The notes below the pieces were generated by a model that was not told the origin of the DNA, made no database searches, and saw nothing but the letters and a program-made list of their open reading frames with translations. This document shows positions 10,998 through 21,269 of a DNA stretch of 64,000 bases, in pieces (position 1 is the first letter of the stretch; the number at the start of each line of letters is the position of its first letter). Source of the stretch: Diphasiastrum complanatum (Eukaryota > Streptophyta > Lycopodiopsida > Lycopodiales > Lycopodiaceae); NCBI GenBank assembly GCA_029204225.1, contig CM055098.1:5137246-5201245 (forward strand), written 5' to 3'. The position numbers and the translations under genes are program-made.

Positions 10998-12081
10998 TTG
11001 AATTCTACAAATTATGCTATTTGGAAGGTTAGGATGGAGTCACTCTTGGTGCTCCAAGACCTTTATGAGTTCTTGATTGAAGATGAAGATGAACCTCTAG
11101 GTGCACAGGAGTTAGCTAGATACAAGAAGAGATCTAGGCTTGCACTTCATTGTGTGAAGATGAATGTGAGCAATGATTTGTTGAGAGAAGTATCAGCATG
11201 TACTAGTGCTAAAGAGACTTGGGAGTCTTTAAAATCAATCTATGAATCTAGCAGCACTTCAAGAGTACTCATGCTTAGAAATCAGATTTTGCAAAGCATG
11301 AGAAGAAGTGAGGAGAGTGCACAGGATTATGTACTCAGAATCAAGTCTCTAAATAGGGAGTTGGCTTCCATTGGAGAGAAGATTCATGATGGAGAGCTTG
11401 TACAGATTGTCTTTAATGGTCTAGGAGATGACTTTGCAAATTTGGTCCAAAGTTTTGCCATCCAAGACACTTTGCCAAATATAGAAAAACTTCACAGCGT
11501 ATTAGTGGCTGAAGAGTGTAGGATGCTCCATGCAAAATCTAGGATGAGTTCTTTGTCTTTGTAGGATGGTGATGAGAAAGCCAATTTCTCATTCAAGGGC
11601 AAAAAGAAGACCAATGGAAAGAAGAAGCATCCAAAGGAGGCCAAAGAAGAGGATGATGCATCAAGCTCAAAGGACAAGTCAAAGCAAAAATGCTTCTTTT
11701 GTGGAAAGAAGGGGCATTATGCATCTGAATGCTTCAAGAGGCTAAAAGCACAAGCGGAGGAGGACAAACAAGGGAAGCTTGCATATGAAGAGGATGGAGA
11801 TGAGGAGATCTCATCTTTGATGGCATCTACATCCACTCCAACAAGCAAAAGCAACTCAAAGGACACTTGGTGGATTGATAGTGGGGCTAGCTCCCACATG
11901 ACTTTCCAAAAGGACACATTCTCAACCTTACACTCCTTCAATGGTGCTTATAAATTTTTTTCTTTATCAAATGATCAAGAATGTAAGATAGATGGTATTG
12001 GTGCCATCTCATTAAGTCTAGGATCTAGCAAAAGGATGGATCTAGACAATGTCCTTTTTGTACCATCAACTACTAGGGGTT
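10998..12081 (+). pseudogene. gag-pol: Copia gag plus start of protease, truncated
   Basis: The capsid region (UBN2/Retrotran_gag type: YAIWKVRMESLLVLQDLYE, TSRVLMLRNQILQSM, NGLGDDFANLVQSFAIQD) spans about the first 180 codons. A TAG at about 11562-11564 interrupts the frame. The same frame then continues through a lysine-rich linker, the knuckle CFFCGKKGHYASEC and the protease WWIDSGASSHMT, with the DSG active-site aspartate. Homology stops at about 12075, just after DNVLFVPS. Integrase, RT and RNase H are gone, cut off by unrelated sequence that looks like a host promoter. The first Met is at 10998, though 'gattgaattctac' upstream may carry the true N-terminus. Confidence 0.85.
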
Positions 12082-12351
12082 GACAAAGGGTACCGTCCCA
12101 ATTTGGACAATAATGGGCAAAAGACCTTGGAAGCTAAAAAAATTGAAGGGTACGCTTACTAACTTTTGAAAAACGTGACCATCTATGCATGATCAAAACC
12201 TGATAAACTCGATTCTCAAGCACTCCCCCGTGTTCCCATTCACACAGCTCAATGCCATCAATCCCAAGTCTATGTAGTAGTCCTATTTGTCTGATCTGGC
12301 TATCCAAGAGAAGCTTCCCTACTCTTTCTGCATCCAGCCTCCACTGCGCAC

Positions 12352-12358
12352 TATAAAA
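12352..12358 (+). promoter_or_regulatory. TATA box of small host gene
   Basis: TATAAAA lies 127 bp upstream of an ATG that opens a signal-peptide-like frame. Spacing suits a plant core promoter with a 5' UTR of about 100 nt. Confidence 0.5.
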
Positions 12359-12484
12359 AACTACCTACCATACAACTTCAAGTACATCTACTTATCGACA
12401 GCACTTGAATCTGAGAAGCTGGCATTGTAATCTTTTTGTTCACAAGAAGCAAGGAGGGTCGGAGAATTATTGCAAGCAGGAAAG

Positions 12485-12579
12485 ATGGTGGCCTTGAAAG
12501 GCCTGAGCCTGAAATGGGCTCTGCTAGTAGTGCTTGCCACACTCACATTGATTCCCAAAGACTTGAGTAGCGGTATTAT
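12485..12579 (+). CDS. First exon of secreted-peptide-like host gene, gene incomplete
   Basis: ATG at 12485 opens 31 codons: a short basic n-region (MVALKGLSLK), a hydrophobic core (WALLVVLATLTLIP) and a polar end (KDLSSGI). This is a textbook N-terminal signal peptide. The frame then reaches GTAAGC at 12580, a good plant 5' splice site. If unspliced it stops two codons later. Together with the TATA box and UTR spacing, this looks like exon 1 of a small secreted protein. I found no downstream exon before the LTR-like relic at 12785, so the gene is broken or its next exon lies beyond a repeat. Family unknown. Confidence 0.4.
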
Positions 12580-12784
12580 GTAAGCGTGGAGCTCACGTGG
12601 GAATCATAATGTCTTAAGCTTCTGGCTATTTTAACCTTGCCTGCCACTTCTCTGTCAACCTGACGTACGTACATTTGCTTATGGGATTGAAACAAACTAC
12701 GCATTGTAGAGGCCCCTACTCAGAAGACAATAAATGATTCTAATGTAATAAATCACGGGACCTCAAAATCTCTGATTGTTACAG

Positions 12785-13270
12785 CTATATTCAGTTGTGG
12801 ACATGGAATAGTCCTAATATGGTAGACCGGCCCTCCAGTGTTTGAGATTATTGGTCATGCCTAGATTTAATTCCACGTCAAGGCATGTTGGTGACTAATG
12901 ACTTGAGAGTATCCAGACACTCTAATTGAGACATATGGAGTAGGGCATGTAAATGTGACTGATATAGGCAGGAGGTATGCATGAAGAGTTGTAACCTATT
13001 TGTAGTTGACCTGCATGGGATTGCATGTGGTCATGCAATGGATCCTACTCTCTATATATCAAGGTAGTGATTATTCCGTCGACGACTTTGGTCTAGGTTA
13101 TCAGTTGAGCTTTTCTCCTCTTACTATCACATGGCATGGCTTGGGGGCTAGATCTAGGAGGATTCTCCAGGAATGATCTAGGTTTGGTTGGGTGGTTTTG
13201 CTCCACAGTCTCTCTTGTGTTTTCCTATCCTCATCTTGGGGGATTGTCCTTACTAGTCTTTACACTAACC
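12785..13270 (+). repeat. Dispersed LTR-like relic, copy 2
   Basis: Shares ordered blocks with 6086-6510 and 27676-27965: 'gtggacatggaatagtcc', 'ggccctccagtgt', 'attattggtcatgcc', 'gacatatggag', and the 'ggtggttttgctccacag' block. Same orientation as the other two. Confidence 0.45.
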
Positions 13271-13606
13271 TCCTCTGATTCTTCTACTAATGTTACTGAA
13301 ATCTATCTTTAATCAAAGACTAGAAAACTAGAATTCTCATCAAAGCTCATTTTGGTCTAAAAGTTCAACGTGAAGGAGGCCAATTCAGAGTGTTTGTAAG
13401 AAAGCAAGATAGTGCTTCAAAGCGGAATAATCTGTTGTAGTTTAATACAATTGTCGAGCCACATAAGTCTGAGTAGATCTGATTGAACAATGAACACTTG
13501 ATCAGCAGTTCATTGGACAACTGAATGCGCTCAATTGAAGGGCGCTGAAAGGCCAGCCATGCTAATAACGAAAGGTAACAGGCCTGGGAAGGCCCATTAT
13601 CTATTA
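13271..13606. other. No supported gene
   Basis: A 100-codon minus-strand frame (13365-13667) has no recognisable domain and is likely fortuitous. Confidence 0.3.
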
Positions 13607-13983
13607 CATAATTTACATAACATAAAACTTCTTGAGCTTGATTTCTTTTCAACAAGTCATGCACCACAAGGCAATGATATTTATATTAAAGAGGCTCAAA
13701 TCATATTAAAGCTTTATAATTTATTCACCAAGTTGCTTTATCATTTATGATCGAAATTCAAAATTCTCACTTTACTCGATGCAAGAAGCAGTATCAAAAT
13801 TTAAAACTAGGAGAGTTTTGATTAACATTCAAAATTATTATGAGAATTGTTCTATACAAGATCGAAATGAGAATGGTTCTATACAAGGCTAAAATGAGTG
13901 TATGCACCTTTCAAAAGCTTTGTTTTGAGCCAAGCTTGGAGATTAGAGTTTAGATTTAGCCTAGTTATATTTTAAAGTTATAG
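13607..13983 (+). repeat. Dispersed repeat, copy A (pair with 33934)
   Basis: About 380 bp closely matching 33934-34319 in the same orientation. Shared stretches include 'cataaaacttcttgagc', 'aacaagtcatgcaccacaag', 'aagaagcagtatcaaa' and 'gcacctttcaaaagctttg'. No coding content. Identity of the element is unknown. Confidence 0.8.
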
Positions 13984-14107
13984 ATATGGGGGAGACTAAC
14001 GTCTCAAACTATCGTGACTACTATTGGGTCTTCACATCGACTTTACCTCACAGTCACTCTGACTTGTTATAGAGTAACTACATTGTGTAAATATACAAAG
14101 TTAGATG

Positions 14108-15244
14108 AGTTAGAATAATAGTAGAACTAATGTGTTACTGTACTATGGGTCCAATCTGATAATTTCAGTTTTTAGGACAATAATGATTATACTTAACAAT
14201 CATAGAGAGTTATTGGTTGCCTAATCAATGGATCTATCAAGTTCTACACATTAGATCTTGATCTAGATTCACTACACTTAGATTTGAGCAAGAGCAATGG
14301 ATCAACACATCATAAATTAGTGAGAGCGGCCTCACACGTGTGGAGTACTGTCCACAGTATGGCCTGCACCTGAAACAACAAGTACTATAGTTCTTGATAG
14401 CAATCATTCATAGAAATCACAATTCTAATGACTAGAAATCTCACAAAAGTGTAGAATGCAAAAGTCTCATCATTCTCATTAGCAAAATGATGATCCTTTT
14501 ATGGATCAAGTACATCCACGAGTCTGTAGAGTCCAGCAGGTCTTCACACGTGTGAAGAGTGCCACATCACTTAGATCTATCCAGTTGATCCATCCTTGAT
14601 CCTTATCCAAAGTTGACCTTCTAGAATATGGCTAGAATCCAAAGAGCTAGTCTCCTAGAATATAGGAATATTCCTACAAAATAGGATCTAAGAAAAATGG
14701 TCAACTCTTATCTTCTAGAACTCTATACACACGTGTGACCATCCACTTGCCATGTGGGAGCATTTACTCATGCACATGCAAGGAAAAGCTAATTTCTAGG
14801 TGACTAGTCAACTTGACCAAAAACTGAGTCATATCATGTTCACACTAACTAGATTGATACAAAATCAAATTAGATATATACAAGTATGAAAAGTACTTCC
14901 TTTCACACGTGGGAATAGGCTCCACACGTGTGAAATCAGATCATCAACATTGTTCTAATGATTGATCTTTATTTACAATAAACAATGTCAAGTGAGAAGT
15001 GACAATTTTCAACACAATCAGTGGTTTATGACCATTTGGCCTCGCCACGAGGCGAGTCAACGGGACACGCATCCCGTCAATGGCAATTGGGCCATGCATG
15101 GGTTGCCATAAAGAAAGCTATATGTAAAGTGTACTTAGTTTTTGAAAATACAGTTGCTATGTGAACTTAGTGTGGGAGAGTGCTTTATAAGTGAATGTTA
15201 TTGTGTTTCATAATCTGTGATGCTATTTGAAGCAAATTTTAACT
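14108..15244 (+). mobile_element. Short-LTR-family 5' LTR, split by a solo LTR
   Basis: Starts AGTTAGAAT and contains 'tgtgttactgtactatgggtcc' like the LTRs at 34960 and 40720. It is interrupted at 14157 and resumes at 15020 with 'agtggtttatgacc' and the 'ggcctcgccacgaggcgagtc' block. It ends ...TTTTAACT just before a PBS. Excluding the insert it is about 275 bp. A leader homologous to 35205-35340 follows to about 15400, after which the element is lost. Confidence 0.85.
14157..15014 (-). mobile_element. Solo LTR with target-site duplication
   Basis: An 858-bp TG...CA unit (TGATAATTTC to TTTTCAACA) flanked by CAATC at 14152-14156 and 15015-15019. Removing it restores the short-LTR-family sequence 'gggtccaatcagtgg', comparable to 'gggtcctatcagtgg' at 40748. 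Read on the minus strand it resembles the LTRs at 43021 and 54310 (leading TGTT, the 'agaaggtcaac' block, CACACGTGTG palindromes). Solo LTRs form by recombination between the two LTRs of one element. Confidence 0.85.
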
Positions 15245-15257
15245 TGGTATAAGAGCT
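15245..15257 (+). promoter_or_regulatory. Decayed primer-binding site
   Basis: TGGTATAAGAGCT, two changes from TGGTATCAGAGCC, directly after the short-LTR-family LTR end. Confidence 0.75.
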
Positions 15258-15525
15258 GTACAGGGAGTGTGCATAGTACAGAGTAGTTTTTGAAGAGAGC
15301 TTCATGAGAATAGATTTTCGGAGAGTTTGGGGTTTACGATGGTTAGAAAGCAAAAAGTAAAGCATCAGTATAATGAGCACTTTTGAAATCTTTGTATGCT
15401 TACAGTGAAATATGAGGTGGGACGATATTTCATCACGCCATATACATTACAAAAGTAAGGTACGCTAGATCTATTAAGTTAGACTTATTGTGGTTTGAAG
15501 CATTTACGGATTGTAGCTTTTAACA

Positions 15526-15840
15526 ATGGCAATGTTCCATTTTCATGTTGCACTTCCAATGGAATGCACTCCAATTAATAAGAAAAATTTGAAAGCTGTA
15601 GAGAATGCTGCAACAATAGTTAGAGAATTGAGATTGAATAATCATAAGAATATAGATTTGTGGGTGGATGGATCAATTTATCCCAATGATCCAGCAACCA
15701 ATTTGTGTCTAGATTTTAAGTCCATAACTGATCTTCTCATATTTGTATGTGAAGGAAATAGCGGATTATTGGGATATTGTCAAAGGTTGCATGATATTGG
15801 AATGCATAGCATATTTTGTCTTAATCAGCAATTACAGTTT
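15526..15840 (+). CDS. NYN/PIN-like domain ORF (possible)
   Basis: The open frame runs to 16086, but only the first ~105 codons look coding on this strand. The rest lies antisense to the Gypsy gag. The pattern INKKNLKAVENAATIVRELR, then IDLWVDGSIYP, then ITDLLIFVCEGNSGLLGYCQ RLHDIGMHSIF, resembles the helix-strand order and the 'dllifvSGDsdF...l..l...G..v' strand of NYN (LOTUS-associated nuclease) domains. The expected SGD aspartate reads as CEGN, so a catalytic residue may be lost. This is my pattern match only. It sits just downstream of a truncated LTR-element leader. Confidence 0.3.
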
Positions 15841-17477
15841 GCCAATCAACATTTTCTTGGTTATGTGCAACACGCCAGTGCTGAAAGCATTGCGCTTGTA
15901 GTAAATCTCCCCAAACTTCGGTACCTTCAAGGGTTTTGCTTTCAAAGGGCTTGTGAGGTACTTTATGGGAAGTGGAAGACCGTTGGTCGACATTGCGGAT
16001 TTGTTGGCGATACTGATGATGCAGCCGAATTTCTTCAGAGGGGTGAGGATAAACTATTGGGGTTGAATCTTCACTTGGAGGAATAGCCTGCTGCTGAGTT
16101 TTGCTGGGTGCAAGTGTAGGGGCTTGGCGTTGGGTTTGTGCCTGAGTCAAGGCCCAAGCAAGATGAGTTTCAATGGGTAAAGTTTCTACTTGCACTGAAC
16201 AGACAGGAGCAGCAAGTTGGGCAGTCTTTCACGTGATGTTCAATACCACAATTTTCACAAGCTGGAGGAAAACGGAGTTTATCTGGGCAGCAAATACTAG
16301 GATGCTTACCTGCACAGATAAAACATTCTCGTATTGCGGGCAGTTGATTGTAAGATTGGGCATTGGGATCCACTCTTTGAGCATTAGAATCATAGGTATA
16401 ATAAACAACCGTTTCAATAGAGTATTGCGGTTGAGTATTGTCTTCCACATAGTAGGTTGCCGGATCGATGGTATTCGGATCAAGATACTGGACATCGTGT
16501 TGTGGGGCAGGTTGATTAATGACAAATTGTTGACATGGTAATGGGTATTTGATTTGGTGCAGGTGGTCGTGGTTGGTAGGCCCCTGGTCGTGGCACAGGC
16601 TATTGTGGAGGGTAAGGGCGGTATGCTCGATAGATGGTGGGTCTGGTGGCTACTGAAAAATGGTTTCGCAGTTGAGGGCATTCATTAGCAGTGTGATATT
16701 GTGAGCAGATTGGACACCAGACATTTTCTCTTGCTAGAAAGGATTTCTCAGCAATCTGTTTCATGGCGGTTTGGAAATCGGCAGTGAGTTTATTTATATG
16801 AGATTGTTGAGTTTTTTGCCAAGTTTCCATTTAGTGTAGAAGTTCAGAAGATTGGGTAATAGTGTCAAATTTTGGGTGATTAGGATGGTCCGGATTCTTA
16901 GATTTCTTTTCACAATTGTCAAAGTCATCGTCAGAATCTTCGTCTCTCTCACGGATAGCATCAGTCATCACATCTTTAAGTTGATCATAAAGGTCAATTG
17001 GTTTGAGTTCACGGCGGATGTTTTTAGGCAATCCAACCAAGAACAGTTTTATGGCCATACGGTCGGTGATATTTTCATCAACACATTCTACTTTGAGACA
17101 TTTAAACGCTCAATGTAGTTTCAAACAGACTCTTCGCGATGCATCTTGATATGGGTAATTTGAATGAATGGGCTCTAAGTTAGTTTAGATGGTTTGAAAT
17201 GCTTGATGAGAGCATCCTTGAGGGTGGTCCAAGAAGCAAGGTCAGGAGCTTTGAGATTCAAATACCACTCCTTGGTTGTTCCATAGAGTACCATGGGAAA
17301 TAGGCGAAGCTTTTCAATTTCAGAGGTATCTCCATAAAAACGGCATGCATTATCAAAGTCTTGGAGAAATCGGACTGAGTCAGATTCTCCATCGTACTTT
17401 GGTGCATCGATACATGGAATTCTGCATTCTACTCGTGGAGGAGCCAGATTAGAAGATTTAGCACAATCACAAGACAT
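15821..17477 (-). pseudogene. gag: Ty3/Gypsy gag, interrupted
   Basis: Minus-strand start MSCDCAKSSN at 17477. A Retrotrans_gag capsid signature follows: RFLQDFDNACRFYGDTSE, LRLFPMVLYGTTKEWYLNL, SWTTLKDALIKHF. After a stop and frame change near 17175 come FLVGLPKNIRRELKP and an acidic/lysine linker, a TAA at about 16834, and a zinc-binding CPICSQYHTANEC. After another shift come two further Cys/His clusters (CFICAGKHPSICC, CENCGIEHHVKDC; about 16200-16350) and a glutamine/proline-rich tail to 15821. No protease follows. At least three lesions make it a pseudogene. Confidence 0.75.
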
Positions 17478-17479
17478 GA

Positions 17480-18480
17480 TGTAGAGTGTGGAGGAGAGTA
17501 ACAATGCAGATGATCAGAACAGTACTGTACTTAGCAAAAAAAGATAGTTTGTTTGCAGAATGGAGAGTGTAGGACAAAAAACTGGTCTTTCTAGTCATAG
17601 TAGAATTTGCGGACAGGCTGAGAAATCGTGGAGAGGCAAATAAATCGAACTGTAACACTCACAAATTTTGACAAGGCGTTCTGTTTGTCAGAATATTGAT
17701 TTTTTTATATTTTTGAAAAAAAAAATTGTACTGTGAGAATTTGCGAGTAGGACAGAGAATTCGTACTCACTGAGAACAATTTCGTAGGCTGGATGGCGAT
17801 TTCTAACAGAGAGGTTTTACTGGTAGATAGGGAATATGGAATGTGACTTTTTGACAGAAAACAAGCAAAATCTCTGAGGTAGAATTCGCGGAGCTGCTAG
17901 AGGATTGATCTTGATGAGATCTAGCCGACGAATTCTAGGACAAAGATTTGGGTGAGAAATAAGGGGTTTTGATAGTATATCAGGCTGTTTTTCATAATCT
18001 GACTGTGGTCAGAATTTGTGGAGGTGATAAAATGAAAGATCAGGGTCTATTAGGGCTGCAGACATATTGGCGAATTCTGATATACCTGGGTGGTTTCGAA
18101 AAAGGTCACTTGGGTCATTTCTTTTCAAAGAAATGTCCAAGTTGACTCTTTTGTATCATCATGGTGGACATAATTCAAAAAATAAATATTTAGTACAACT
18201 ATTCCAGTGGTTTTACAGACGAGCACAATGTAAATATCAAGCAAAGAACTTGCCAAACATTATGATCTTTCATAAAGCATTCAAATTCATCAGAAAAGAG
18301 AGATCTTCTTGATACAATGGAAAACATGTATATATATGTATAATCTATTTTAATTTCAATTTTCATCATCTCCCAGTTTGAGATGCATGGTATTGTCATG
18401 AAGGAACAATCTCCTTTCATATGGATCTTTCTGTATATTTTTCTTTTTGTTCATGTCTATATCTCCCGAATAGAGGGACA
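17480..18480. other. No supported gene (1 kb)
   Basis: Sequence upstream of the Gypsy gag start. It probably contains the gag leader, but no PBS or LTR edge was found. A minus-strand frame at 18199-18420 (DEFECFMKDHNVWQVLC) could be a further piece of the gene to its right. Confidence 0.3.
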
Positions 18481-18487
18481 TTGAAGA

Positions 18488-19514
18488 TTATCTTTTTGTG
18501 GTATCTCCCGGGACATAACCTAGTATTTTAATAGCTAGATCCCTCTTAACAAAAACAATCTTGAATGTTCCTTTGGCATAATTGTGGCCTCCTAAGCAAA
18601 CAGACAATGCTCTAATTGCCATTATAATGGTTGTGGCAAATGGACTAAAACTCGTAAGATATATACAAATTTCATTATTACAAAAATTTTCAAATAGTGG
18701 GTAAGGGATGTATCCTTGTGCCCACGATCCCTCCCGAAGACCTCCACGTCTTATAGCAAAGGAATCTACTTCAATGGTATTCTGTAAAAAAGTGCAGTAA
18801 GAGATATATTAGATAAATGAAAATCACAATTACAAAAATTAGAACAACAATTCAGGTATTAGGTCATAGAACAATATCTTACAAGATCATCATCATCGAA
18901 ACTGACCATACTTTCTGTCATGGCCACCAGCACACTCTTCAGTTCTCACGAGTTCATGATGAATCCTGGGTAGATACCTTTTCTGAAACTCCAAAATTCT
19001 TCTTCACTCGGCAAGGTTTCTGAATAAGATTTGTATTTTTCGACAATGGCATCCAATGCCTCTTTGCCATATTTCCAGTTGCCATCCGTTACAATATCAA
19101 TCTCGGGCTCGATATCATCATAATCATAGCCAATAATATCAGAAAATTCTAACAATTCTTTCAAAAAAATTGAGAAGATTTCATCTTCTCTCAAATCAAA
19201 AACATCTTCAATATTGTTGAACAATATATAATGATCATTATTTAAATATATACAAGAAGATTCAGTAATTTTTTCTCCCGAAAAGACATTTTTGAAGATT
19301 TACAATTGGACAAAATTAATGAGCGACAAGTGGTCTGCTCATATTCAGATGTCATTTCTGATTCAGCATCCGCACCCATATCAGCATCATCTTCATCTAC
19401 CTGCATTGGAATAGATGAAGGGATTGTCAGTAAAGCTAATGAAGATGAACCAGCGGGTTCATCTTCTAGTACTTCAATAGAGATGAAAAAAATAAATGTC
19501 ATGTCTTTAATCAT
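18488..19514 (-). pseudogene. Unidentified spliced minus-strand gene, damaged
   Basis: The minus strand gives a strongly acidic region (QVDEDDADMGADAESEMTSE, 19514 to about 19300), a frame change, then IEDVFDLREDEIFSIFLKEL...IGYDYDDIEPEIDIV...GNWKYGKEALDAIVEKYKSY (19305-18946). One in-frame TGA near 18946 is followed by more coding-like residues ending SFDDDDL at 18883. A GT donor (GTAAGA, 18882) and an acceptor (TTTTTTACAG, to 18782) define a 101-bp intron in phase 0. Exon B (18781-18488) continues NTIEVDSFAIRRGGL REGSWAQGYIPYPLFENF and ends at TAA 18488-18490. I recognise no family. One frameshift and one stop argue for a pseudogene of a host gene or an unfamiliar element. Confidence 0.45.
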
Positions 19515-19689
19515 TGTCTTTTAAGAATACTATAATGAGTAATTTTTTTGAAACTGTCATGTAATTTCTTGTATTTTCTATCGTGCTTTTATTTGGAAGA
19601 TGGTTGGGCATGTACAAGATCTATGAGATGAACATAACTACAGTTGTCTATATCTATATGAAGGGTTGTAATTACATGACCAAATTTAT

Positions 19690-19960
19690 CAAGATGATCA
19701 ACAGGCTGAAAATGAGAATCCAAAAATGCACTTTGATCCCCCCCCCCCCTCTTTGTTGATCAGATTGGTTGGCTGCATCCTTTGCTTGGAGAATTCGGCA
19801 ATCCTTGATGTCATGGTTATTGCGCTTGCAATACCTGGAAAACATCTTCTTCTTCAATTGTGGATCTGATGATTGTGCTTGATTTTGAGTCTGTTTTTGA
19901 TTCGTTGCAGCCTTCTTGGAGCTTTTTGCCACCACCTCTATCATTTACTACCACCTCCAC
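19690..19960 (-). pseudogene. Gag zinc-knuckle fragment
   Basis: The minus-strand frame has a Q/S/K-rich linker then YCKRNNHDIKDCR, which matches the second half of the Copia-type knuckle 'CxyCkk.gHdikdCr'. The first cysteine position reads serine (MFSRYC), so metal binding is likely lost. A run of about 11 cytosines at 19739-19749 lies just downstream. Confidence 0.45.
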
Positions 19961-21200
19961 ACCGTCACTCACTCTCAACATGGGCTTTGATTCCACACTT
20001 TCACAAAAGCCCTCACCTGTACAAATCTCCACCCTACTCGACTCTACGGTCAATGTAGCAATTACTAACCGGACTTCCATTAACCACCGTCACCACTAAC
20101 CCAATCCACACATCTCCGCCACGCATTACCTCCCCACTTCTTTCACCCATCATCCCTCAATCACCTCCACCTACCTTTCATTCACCTCCATCTAACCTTG
20201 TTCATGATTTTCTATCCTTTAACCCAATGCCATATCCTAACTATATACGCACCCTCCCTGACATTGGCCCTTGGGAGCAGTTACCTCTTGCAGCCCAAAA
20301 AGTGGTATGGTTGGTGAATGAGCTCCAATACAATCTATTCGGCACCCTAGGGGGACAATATACCATGCGGCAATTTGACGATGGCGCTATGGCGGACCTT
20401 CAGAAAGAAAAAACAAGGCTAGAAGTGGAAAACAAGCAACAACAGCTGCAGATCCAAAATCTCACCAATTATAATCAACAACAACAATAGATGCTCCTCC
20501 ACCTCCAGAACCAGCTCCAACTGAAGGTATCCAACATGCAGAATGCCATCGATAATCTCAAAGATGAAAGGGATGAGGTCGTAGCAGATGCACAAGATGC
20601 ACGTTCCGCTATGAAGGAATAGTTGGAATTGGTGGACTTCAACGACTTCGTACCACCAGCTATTCTTGAGGGAACTCCCATTTCAGTGGTGGCTTACGCT
20701 GGCCCAAAAGTTGAAAGCCACGATGGAGCAACACATAAAATTACAACAATCATACCTTGCTTCCATCGAGGCCCTGAACTAGCACATTGCCACCCTGGAA
20801 GAACGGTTAAAGGCAGATGCCTAGTCGACGCCGTCTGTTTATGCAGAGCATGCCTAATTCCATGATTTCGGGCACCACTTTGATGGACCAGATGGTGGAG
20901 ATGGAGCAGGATTCAGCAGCCTCCTCCTGCTACTCAAGGCTCCTCCTTTCAAGGCCAACCCCTGGGGCAAGGAGCTCAAGCACCAACCAATCCATCAGGC
21001 TCTGGTGGTACCAGTTTCCAACATTATCTTTTTCCTTCCACCGCTTCTAACCCTCTCGACACCACTAACCTCCCATTTATTCCACGTCAATTTTCTCATG
21101 AGTCACAAAAATTGCTGAAGCTAACCCCTCGCCTCCCCTCTCTCCTGACCCTGATCCTCAAATTCAACATGCGATTGCCTTTGAAGCACCAACCATCTGG
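19960..21200 (+). pseudogene. C-rich gag-like region with coiled coil
   Basis: This region is richer in C than its neighbours. The best frame (20227-20490) reads PNYIRTLPDIGPWEQLPLAA, then a glutamine-rich coiled coil (DLQKEKTRLEVENKQQQLQI), a TAG, and more coiled coil in the same frame (NAIDNLKDERDEVVADAQD). A second TAG precedes ELVDFNDFVPPAILEGTP. Downstream, other frames are P/Q/G-rich (GQGAQAPTNPSGSGG). Upstream (19960-20220) it is Pro/Ser/Thr-rich. This order suits the N-terminal half of a plant Gypsy gag, but no capsid signature is visible. It stops where a Copia integrase begins. Confidence 0.35.
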
Positions 21201-21269
21201 CACAGAATCATGCCCATAGAACCAAGCAAGGAGTTGCACGCCTCTCAAGAGTTCGCCAAGAAATATCCA

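Noticed and set aside
13365-13667. 100-codon minus-strand frame
   Set aside because: No recognisable motif, splice signal or repeat support.
15840-16086. C-terminal part of the 186-codon plus-strand ORF
   Set aside because: It lies antisense to the tail of the Gypsy gag.
16173-16541. Plus-strand 122-codon frame
   Set aside because: Shadow of the minus-strand gag zinc-finger region.
18488-19514. Possible endogenous pararetrovirus fragment
   Set aside because: Acidic region and nearby gag raised the idea, but no movement-protein, coat or RT motif supports it, and the clear intron argues for a host-type gene.
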